Of a stretch of 9,436 nucleotides of DNA, positions 1-4,685 are shown piece after piece. Made by a program: the position numbers and the translations under genes. The stretch's first letter is position 1, and each line of letters starts with the position of its first letter. The notes below the pieces were generated by a model that was given only the letters and a program-made list of their open reading frames with translations, was not told the DNA's origin and made no database searches. Source of the stretch: PNKC01 sp038323265 (lineage in GTDB: Bacteria; Chloroflexota; Dehalococcoidia; Tepidiformales; Tepidiformaceae); contig JBBQGT010000117.1 of the NCBI GenBank assembly GCA_038323265.1, positions 1 through 9,436 of the forward strand, in the 5' to 3' direction.

Positions 1-113
1 AGGTGCGATAGCCCAAGTACGTCCCGGTAGAATGCTTCCGCACGCCCAATATCCGAAACGCTTAAGGCAATCTGCCCGATTTGCCCAAGCTGAATCTGTT
101 CGGTTGCTGGCAT
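1..113 (-). CDS. VOC (glyoxalase/bleomycin-resistance/dioxygenase) family protein, N-terminal fragment
   Basis: Only the first 37 complete codons lie in the window; the rest continues past position 1. The start is ATG at 113-111, preceded on the minus strand by a strong ribosome binding site (GGGAGGAAA, about 4 bases before the ATG). Residues 10-36 fit the opening strand and helix of a VOC module: a beta strand (residues 12-19), then SDIGRAEAFYRDVLGL, the family's signature 'D..ra..FY.dvLGL'. VOC enzymes use paired beta-alpha-beta-beta-beta units to hold a divalent metal. The first metal ligand is usually His; here Gln14 is at that place, as in some glyoxalase I enzymes. Substrate and exact reaction cannot be told from this fragment. 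It follows the SDR-like gene by 35 bases on the same strand and is probably the last visible gene of the minus-strand operon. Confidence 0.85.
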   Translation of the reverse strand, partial: MPATEQIQLGQIGQIALSVSDIGRAEAFYRDVLGLSH

Positions 114-148
114 GTCTTTCCTCCCACGTGGTGGGTGCGGCCTGCTGA

Positions 149-748
149 CTACGCGCCGGTAGCCATGCTGGTGATTTCACGGGCGGCATTCTCGGTGCTG
201 AGCAGTATGACCCGTACCCCACGCGGCCCCCATGCTTCGTTCACCCGCGCGGCAAGTTCCCTACGCCCAGCGCGAAGCACGCCGTCCACCAGGCCGCTCT
301 CGGCATCGTCGCCAACGAATATCATCAACCCGCCGCCATCGCGCTCAATCACTGGCTGAAAAGCGTGAGCGGCGAGCAGTGGGATGGTCAATCCAATGCG
401 CAGCGCCGCCGCCCACTCTTCGGCCGAAATCTCCTCGGGCGGAGGAGCATTTTTGGTACCCGAGTTCGAGCACACCACCAGCACATCGCAGCGACCGAGC
501 CGGTCGGCCGTTTCGGCTGCGAACGCAGCGAGCGCTACGGGGTCGTCAGCCTCCAACACCGAGGAGAATTGTTCGCGGCCAACTGCCCACACCTCGTTCG
601 CGATGGAGGCCACGGCGAACTCTTGTGAACCCTCCAGCGTCCCAAGCGCGATATCCACGCCAGCCTCTGCCAGCGCCATAGCAATTGTGCGGTCGTCATT
701 GGAGCCGGCGCAAAGGATGGCCGCCACTCGTCCGTCGTGGCCTTGCAT
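149..748 (-). CDS. Degenerate short-chain dehydrogenase/reductase-like protein
   Basis: A 199-residue protein with the overall pattern of a Rossmann-fold SDR but without its catalytic residues. The N-terminal strand and glycine turn (residues 8-21) read AILCAGSNDDRTIA where classical SDRs have TGxxxGIG. The NNAG motif after strand 4 is replaced by CSNSG (93-97). The strand that normally ends in the catalytic Ser reads MIFVGDD (142-148). Aligning the conserved tail GPRGVRV (174-180) with the SDR pattern, without gaps, puts Asp155 at the catalytic Tyr and Arg159 at the catalytic Lys. The protein is also short (about 250 residues is usual) and lacks the substrate-loop and C-terminal part. It is therefore probably not an oxidoreductase and may be a structural or regulatory relative, or bind another ligand. 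ATG 748 directly follows the TAA of the upstream gene (TAAATG), which suggests translational coupling. Confidence 0.8.
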   Translation of the reverse strand: MQGHDGRVAAILCAGSNDDRTIAMALAEAGVDIALGTLEGSQEFAVASIANEVWAVGREQFSSVLEADDPVALAAFAAETADRLGRCDVLVVCSNSGTKNAPPPEEISAEEWAAALRIGLTIPLLAAHAFQPVIERDGGGLMIFVGDDAESGLVDGVLRAGRRELAARVNEAWGPRGVRVILLSTENAAREITSMATGA

Positions 749-982
749 TTAGCGGAACACCAGGAACATCGGCACTATCAGGCTGGCCAGCACAATCAGG
801 GCGATGGCCACACCGATTGTGTTCCAGTCGCGCGTCCGCTCATGTCCAGCGTAGTAGCGCTGCTCCCATGTGCCGTCCAACAGGTCCATGTCCCGTTCGT
901 CCGGGCCCAGGTCCGGCCCGGCTTCAGCCTCCGGGTCGGCGCCCAGCGGGATCCGGTCTTCTTCGTCGAACTCATCTGGCAT
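749..982 (-). CDS. Small tail-anchored membrane protein with acidic N-terminus
   Basis: A 77-residue protein of unknown family. Residues 1-36 are strongly acidic (many Asp and Glu, with Pro and Gly) and probably disordered. Residues 37-54 hold a more ordered-looking stretch with aromatics (TWEQRYYAG), then one hydrophobic helix at about 56-76 that ends nearly at the C-terminus (FLVFR). There is no signal peptide. It should be a single-span protein with the acidic part on one side of the membrane, most likely cytoplasmic with a C-tail anchor. The ATG at 982 lies 9 bases after the stop of the four-repeat membrane protein, and its own stop abuts the start of the SDR-like gene. This tight placement supports it as a real gene in spite of its length. 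A role as a partner of the larger membrane protein is inference. Confidence 0.8.
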   Translation of the reverse strand: MPDEFDEEDRIPLGADPEAEAGPDLGPDERDMDLLDGTWEQRYYAGHERTRDWNTIGVAIALIVLASLIVPMFLVFR

Positions 983-991
983 GGACGGATC

Positions 992-1621
992 TTAGCGCAC
1001 CCGATCGCGGTCGTCGTCGCGCTCGAACAGGTCCCACTCCATCCGTTTCGGCAAATGAAAGTCCGCGAACCCGACCGATCCGGCGGTCAGCAAGAATGCA
1101 GGAATGCAGAGCCAGGCCCAACCGGCGCCGCCAATCAACACGATCACGCCGGCGATCGTCCACCAGAGCACGCCCGTCACCCCGCGTGCGAGGTTCCCGC
1201 CGCTGTTCGAAAGCGCCCCGGCAGTGAGAAATGCGAACACGCCCATCCAGGAAGCGCCGTCGCCGTGGACAGCCACCACCACGCCAACGACTACCCATGC
1301 AGCCACCATCCCCGCAGCAAGGGCGAGGGCGTCGCGCCGCATCGAGCTGTACACCACCGCCCCGGTCGAAAGGAAGGCGAATATCGAGACCCAGGCCGCG
1401 CCAGGGTCGCTGCCTGCAGCCAGCGACGTGCCTCCCCAGATCCCCGCAATGGCGACCAGCCGCGAAAGCCCAAGCCGCCGCCACGCGGAAACGCCCACAG
1501 CGAAGGTCGCCAGGAAGGCGAAGATCAAGATCCACCACGAATCGTTCTCCACGACGACCGCCAGGATCGTCGTCACCCAGATCGCGAGGATGGAGAGCGC
1601 GCTCGTTGCCTTGATCGTCAT
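992..1621 (-). CDS. Multi-pass membrane protein made of four ~47-residue repeats
   Basis: A 209-residue, very hydrophobic protein of no family I recognise. It contains four tandem copies of a two-helix unit. Each unit has a Trp in the first helix (Trp15, 62, 109, 154) and, 15-16 residues later, a second Trp starting a block W-x-x-[IV]-[FP]-A-F-L (Trp30, 77, 125, 170; Leu37, 84, 132, 177). The blocks read WILIFAFL, WVSIFAFL, WMGVFAFL and WLCIPAFL. Unit spacing is 47, 48 and 45 residues. This predicts eight short membrane helices arranged as four hairpins, followed by a charged C-terminal tail (about 187-209, rich in Asp and Arg) that is probably cytoplasmic. Its ATG overlaps the stop of the upstream crotonase gene as ATGA (1621-1618), so the two are likely translationally coupled. 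Function unknown; a small channel, scaffold or transport component are all possible. Confidence 0.85.
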   Translation of the reverse strand: MTIKATSALSILAIWVTTILAVVVENDSWWILIFAFLATFAVGVSAWRRLGLSRLVAIAGIWGGTSLAAGSDPGAAWVSIFAFLSTGAVVYSSMRRDALALAAGMVAAWVVVGVVVAVHGDGASWMGVFAFLTAGALSNSGGNLARGVTGVLWWTIAGVIVLIGGAGWAWLCIPAFLLTAGSVGFADFHLPKRMEWDLFERDDDRDRVR

Positions 1622-2526
1622 TTCAGTCGTCCATCTTCGTCGCGCAGTTCAGGCCCGTGGACGCGCGCCCGGCCGTCGCCGAATTTCGCATCGCGCCAGT
1701 GCAGCGCGGCCTTCAGACCCTGCTCGCGCGAAATACGCGCGAACTCCGCCACGCTTGGCGCGAGGTGTGCCCTCGCATCGTTCTCTGAGGCGATCCGCTG
1801 CATCGTGCGCGCGCCCATCAGTTCCAGCCCAAGGTTCACGATGCGCTTGTTCGCGCTCAGCAGCTCGCTGTCGATCATGGCCATACGGTCGACAAGCCCT
1901 TCCACCTCCTCGGCAAGGTGTTCGATTGGCACGGACTTCAAGACCAGGCCAATTTCTGCTGCTTCTGCGCCAGTCACGCTATCGCCCGTGAGGAACAGCC
2001 GCTTGGCCCACTGGGGACCGCAGTGGTAAAGCCACATGTTGTTCGGCAGTGCCCCCATGGCCCGCGCTGGGGGGAAGCCGATGGTCGCGTCGTCAGCGGC
2101 GATCAGGATGTCGCAGAGCAGCGCGATATCTGTCCCGCCGGCCAGGCAGTAGCCGTGGATCTGCGCGATCACCGGCTTGTGCATGTCGAAGATGGCCATG
2201 CGCAGGCGTTGCGCACGCTCCATGTGCCAGGCATCGTCGTCGAACGATCGCCGCCCTCTGTAGACGGCGGTGTAGTCGTCGTCGGCTGCTTCTGCCTGCG
2301 TTGCGCCGCGCGCCATCGGCGTCAAGTCATAGCCCGCGCTGAACGCCCGCCCGTTGCCCTTAATGATCACCGCATGCACCGCGGTGTCGTTGTCCGCATC
2401 CCACAGCGCCCGGTTCAATTCCTCCTGCAGCTCCAACGAAAGGGCGTTGAGCTTTTCAGGGCGGTTCAGGGTGATTCGCGCTCTGCCGCGTTCTATTTCA
2501 TAGAGGATCGTCCGGAAGTCAGACAT
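1618..2526 (-). CDS. Enoyl-CoA hydratase/isomerase (crotonase) superfamily protein
   Basis: A 302-residue crotonase-fold protein expected to bind an acyl-CoA thioester. The two oxyanion-hole segments are present: RAFSAGYDL (60-68) and GYCLAGGTDIAL (125-136). The N-terminal ITLNRPEKLNAL (18-29) is also typical. Compared with classical enoyl-CoA hydratase, Asp133 stands where the first catalytic Glu is, and Pro153 where the second is, in a segment reading IGFPPARAMG. It may therefore be an isomerase, hydrolase, decarboxylase or other crotonase-fold enzyme rather than a hydratase. The family is usually about 260 residues; the extra length lies partly in an insert after the first oxyanion motif (about 69-105) and in the C-terminal tail. 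I chose ATG 2526 over in-frame 2595 because AGGAG precedes it by 7 bases and the MSDF start fits the family. First gene of the minus-strand operon. Confidence 0.92.
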   Translation of the reverse strand: MSDFRTILYEIERGRARITLNRPEKLNALSLELQEELNRALWDADNDTAVHAVIIKGNGRAFSAGYDLTPMARGATQAEAADDDYTAVYRGRRSFDDDAWHMERAQRLRMAIFDMHKPVIAQIHGYCLAGGTDIALLCDILIAADDATIGFPPARAMGALPNNMWLYHCGPQWAKRLFLTGDSVTGAEAAEIGLVLKSVPIEHLAEEVEGLVDRMAMIDSELLSANKRIVNLGLELMGARTMQRIASENDARAHLAPSVAEFARISREQGLKAALHWRDAKFGDGRARVHGPELRDEDGRLK

Positions 2527-2533
2527 TCGTTTG

Positions 2534-2538
2534 CTCCT
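2534..2538 (-). promoter_or_regulatory. Ribosome binding site that fixes the crotonase start
   Basis: AGGAG on the minus strand, 7 bases before ATG 2526. It decides between this start and the in-frame ATG 69 bases further upstream, which would add 23 residues (many Arg and Ser) atypical of the family. Confidence 0.8.
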
Positions 2539-2624
2539 ATGGCTCGTGCGGCCAGATTCTACGCCCCTCGAGGCCTCGCGCGACAACCAGGCCATGATCG
2601 TAACTGTGACCTAGATCGCTTTGT

Positions 2625-2658
2625 AAATCAATATGAAAATCAATAATCCTGATTTATA
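2625..2658. repeat. AAATCA direct and inverted half-sites, possible operator
   Basis: AAATCAATA occurs at 2625-2633 and again at 2637-2645, a 12-base period. TGATTT at 2650-2655 is the inverse of AAATCA and forms an inverted repeat with the second copy (7-base centre). The array ends just upstream of the -35 box at 2661. Its position and symmetry suit a binding site for a transcription factor, possibly the DUF2089 protein encoded downstream. That link is inference, and AT-rich repeats can also arise by chance. Confidence 0.4.
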
Positions 2659-2660
2659 CA

Positions 2661-2689
2661 TTGACTTTCTCTACAAAACTTCCGATACT
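2661..2689 (+). promoter_or_regulatory. Sigma-70-type promoter of the DUF2089-DUF4097 operon
   Basis: TTGACT (2661-2666) matches the -35 consensus in 5 of 6 positions. After a 17-base spacer, GATACT (2684-2689) matches the -10 consensus in 4 of 6. Transcription would begin near 2696, giving a leader of about 30 bases before ATG 2728. Confidence 0.65.
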
Positions 2690-2716
2690 CACCCGAGAGA
2701 TGGGAAACCATCCGCT

Positions 2717-2722
2717 AGGAGG
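2717..2722 (+). promoter_or_regulatory. Strong ribosome binding site of the 72-residue gene
   Basis: A perfect AGGAGG, 5 bases before ATG 2728. It is the main evidence that the short gene is translated. Confidence 0.75.
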
Positions 2723-2727
2723 ACCCA

Positions 2728-2946
2728 ATGGACCTGTACTCGCTCTTCCCCGAAGAAAACCGGGACGCCTGGATCGCCGCGCGCCTCGAGTCCGCTCAGT
2801 ACTACCGCCAGGGGACGGGCTCACCACTCGTCGCTATCATCGGGGGCGTGGCTTCGGCGCTCCGCCGCGCCGCCGGTCGCATTGAAATCTGGTCGCGCGG
2901 GCACACTGACCAGCCGCTGCCTCAGCGTCATGTTTCCGCCCGTTAA
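2728..2946 (+). CDS. Small hypothetical protein, first gene of the DUF2089 operon
   Basis: A 72-residue protein I do not recognise. The sequence supports translation: a perfect AGGAGG lies 5 bases upstream, a good promoter lies above that, and the stop codon overlaps the ribosome binding site of the next gene (TAAGGAG at 2944-2950), an arrangement typical of coupled translation. The N-terminal half is polar with aromatics (DLYSLFPEENRDAW). Residues about 32-45 are hydrophobic (SPLVAIIGGVASAL), followed by an Arg-rich amphipathic part and a polar tail. The hydrophobic stretch is short for a full membrane span, so peripheral membrane association or a small soluble helical protein are both possible. 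Its place before a DUF2089 regulator hints at a regulatory or accessory role, but no function can be assigned. Confidence 0.65.
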   Translation: MDLYSLFPEENRDAWIAARLESAQYYRQGTGSPLVAIIGGVASALRRAAGRIEIWSRGHTDQPLPQRHVSAR

Positions 2947-2959
2947 GGAGTTACCTTCG

Positions 2960-3337
2960 ATGGCCCGATTTGTGGGGGCTTGTCCCAGTTGCGACAGCCC
3001 AATGGAAGTGCGCCGGCTCGAATGCCCGGCTTGTGGGGTGGGCGTCGATGGCCGCTTCGATGCCGGGCCGCTGGCCCGCCTGAATCGCGAACAACTCGCC
3101 TTCGTCGAGGTTTTCCTGCGCAATCGCGGCAAGATCAAGGACGTTGAGGACGACCTTGGCATCTCCTACCCAACCGTCGTTTCGAAGTTGAACGACGTGC
3201 TGGTTTCGCTCGGTTTCGAAGCGGGCGAAGACCCGCGCGAGGCAGAACGCCGCCAGCGGGTGCTGGACGACCTTTCCGCTGGCCGCCTGACGGCATCGGA
3301 AGCCGCAGAGCAACTGCGCAGCCTCGGAGGGGCGTGA
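2960..3337 (+). CDS. DUF2089 family protein: zinc ribbon plus helix-turn-helix regulator
   Basis: A 125-residue protein matching DUF2089. A zinc ribbon is formed by Cys8-x2-Cys11 and Cys22-x2-Cys25 (CPSC and CPAC), followed by the typical link to a DNA-binding-like helical domain at about 42-86. That domain includes REQLAFVEVFLRNRGKIK and a probable recognition helix around DDLGISYPTVVSKL. The last part, about 94-124, is a short helical module (RVLDDLSAGRLTASEAAEQL) of the SHOCT-like type seen at the end of DUF2089 proteins. It is probably a cytoplasmic transcription factor. ATG 2960 is chosen because AAGGAG (2945-2950) sits 9 bases before it; upstream in-frame ATGs lack this and would overlap the preceding gene. 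Its stop overlaps the start of the DUF4097 gene, which suggests that the two proteins work together. Confidence 0.9.
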   Translation: MARFVGACPSCDSPMEVRRLECPACGVGVDGRFDAGPLARLNREQLAFVEVFLRNRGKIKDVEDDLGISYPTVVSKLNDVLVSLGFEAGEDPREAERRQRVLDDLSAGRLTASEAAEQLRSLGGA

Positions 3338-4530
3338 TGACTACCCCTGACGACGGCCGACCCCTTCGCGAGGAGGCCCAGCGGGTGCGCGAAGAAGTGG
3401 AGAAGGCCCGAGAAGCAGCCCGCCGCGCCCGCAGTGAGGCTGACCGCTTGCGCAGGGAGGCGCGCGACACCGAACGCACAGCCCGCCATGAGCTTCGCGG
3501 ACGTCGCCGTGACGGTCCGCGTGGTCCGATGGGACCGCTGGGGCCGATCGGCCCACTCGGACCGGAACCGCCGTTTGGCACCCTGGACCCCCCAGGCTTC
3601 GGCGATGACCCGGCGGGCGCCCGCTCCGAGCAAGCGTTTTCGCTCGATGGCGTGCGTTCCGTGCTCATCGAGCAGACTGCCGGCAAGCTGACTGTGCGAG
3701 ATTGCCGGGAAGACGAAACGCCTGGCGTCGTTAGCGGCGGCGGCAAATCCCAGCCGCGCCTCGAAGTGCGGCGCGAGGGAGACAAGCTGATCGTCTCGGT
3801 GCAATTGCAGAAGGCGTGGTTGTTCCGGCGCAAGCAGGGCGCCACCACCCTCGTACGGCTGGCCCCTGGCCTGGATTACTTGAAACTGGACCTTGGGTAC
3901 GGGGAGATCGAGCTACGAGAATTCGCTGCAGAGGTCATAAAACTAGAAGTTGGCGCTGGGACGATCGCCACTTACTCCACGCGCGGCAACATGGACGCCA
4001 ATATAGGCGCTGGAAAAGTCTCCTTCTATGATCACTCGGGCCTGGCCAGCTGCGATACGGGCACCGGAGACGTAATGCTCGATATCTCCGAAGCGGCGCC
4101 CGGCGATTACCGCGTGGACGTGGGCATGGGCAAAGCCGAAGTGCGCCTGCCCGCTGGGCTGGATGTTGCCGTGAAGGCCTCTAGCGGCATTGGTAAGACG
4201 CGCAATGACTATCCGGCTGGTCCGGAAGGCAGCGCCATTCGGCTCAAACTGACCACAGGCATCGGTGAGGTGAGTGTGCGCGCGCGCGACGCCTCGCAAT
4301 CCCCAGCCCGCCCACCAGTCCAGCCAAAACCGCAACGCGGCTCTCGCTCGGCGCCGCCCATTCGACGCCACGAAGCAGAAGAATTGCGCGTGCTACAGAT
4401 GCTTGAGCAAGGCCGCATCTCGTCCCAGGACGCAGCGGACCTGATTGCTGCCCTGCGCGGGGTCACCGCGCCAAGTTGGGAAACCGAGGAACCAGAAGAG
4501 CCCGAAGGCTCGCCCCCCGCCTCCTCCTGA
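3337..4530 (+). CDS. DUF4097-type beta-solenoid protein with coiled coil, collagen-like run and SHOCT-like tail
   Basis: A 397-residue mosaic. Residues 9-55 are a charged Glu/Arg/Ala helix, very likely a coiled coil. Residues 60-77 hold six uninterrupted G-P-x triplets, a collagen-like run. About 100-317 is a DUF4097-type beta-solenoid, with seven turns marked by G-x-G (first Gly at 187, 206, 224, 242, 263, 284, 308), 18-24 residues apart. A Pro-rich linker (320-342) leads to a helical module at 346-375 (RVLQMLEQGRISSQDAADLI) resembling the end of the DUF2089 protein. The tail is acidic and Pro-rich. There is no signal peptide or membrane helix, so it appears cytoplasmic. ATG 3337 overlaps the previous stop by one base (TGATG), with GGAGGGG just upstream. 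GTG 3334 is an in-frame alternative with poorer spacing. Function unknown; a trimeric scaffold is one idea from the coiled coil and collagen-like stem. Confidence 0.88.
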   Translation: MTTPDDGRPLREEAQRVREEVEKAREAARRARSEADRLRREARDTERTARHELRGRRRDGPRGPMGPLGPIGPLGPEPPFGTLDPPGFGDDPAGARSEQAFSLDGVRSVLIEQTAGKLTVRDCREDETPGVVSGGGKSQPRLEVRREGDKLIVSVQLQKAWLFRRKQGATTLVRLAPGLDYLKLDLGYGEIELREFAAEVIKLEVGAGTIATYSTRGNMDANIGAGKVSFYDHSGLASCDTGTGDVMLDISEAAPGDYRVDVGMGKAEVRLPAGLDVAVKASSGIGKTRNDYPAGPEGSAIRLKLTTGIGEVSVRARDASQSPARPPVQPKPQRGSRSAPPIRRHEAEELRVLQMLEQGRISSQDAADLIAALRGVTAPSWETEEPEEPEGSPPASS

Positions 4531-4685
4531 ATCTCGTTCTGTTACTCCGAACTGTTATCGAACGCCGAACTGGGCGTTGTGGTACGCTGCAAGTGAGTTG
4601 TTCGGGGACTACACCCGGTTCCGTGCCGCACACGCGGCCTGTTGCAAGCGCTTGTTGGTTGCCTTCTTCTCGTATCCCACGCACG
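4531..4685 (+). promoter_or_regulatory. Intergenic leader before the DEAD-box helicase
   Basis: This stretch is less GC-rich than its surroundings and shows no convincing gene. It includes two CCGAACTG copies 18 bases apart (4547 and 4565) and a perfect 10-base palindrome, CAAGCGCTTG (4645-4654). Cold-induced DEAD-box helicase genes in several bacteria have long untranslated leaders, so a post-transcriptional role is possible. I see no clear promoter box pair and no terminator for the gene before it, so read-through from the DUF4097 gene cannot be excluded. Confidence 0.35.

Larger units (their letters stand above)
2527..2727. promoter_or_regulatory. Divergent intergenic regulatory region
   Basis: About 200 bases between the minus-strand crotonase operon and the plus-strand DUF2089 operon. 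The middle (about 2618-2690) is markedly AT-rich against the GC-rich background. It contains the right-facing promoter and the repeated half-sites listed separately. Transcription of the minus-strand operon must also begin in or near here, but I could not find a convincing -35/-10 pair on that strand. No small gene is evident. Confidence 0.7.

Noticed and set aside
737..2029. Long plus-strand open frame of 430 codons
   Set aside because: It lies opposite four well-supported minus-strand genes, its product is a low-complexity Arg/Pro/His-rich sequence, and it has no ribosome binding site. It is a GC-rich antisense shadow.
2633..2959. N-terminal extension of the DUF2089 gene from ATG 2633
   Set aside because: It would start within the AT-rich promoter, overlap the short upstream gene and add 109 low-complexity residues. 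ATG 2960 has AAGGAG at the right spacing and fits the family.
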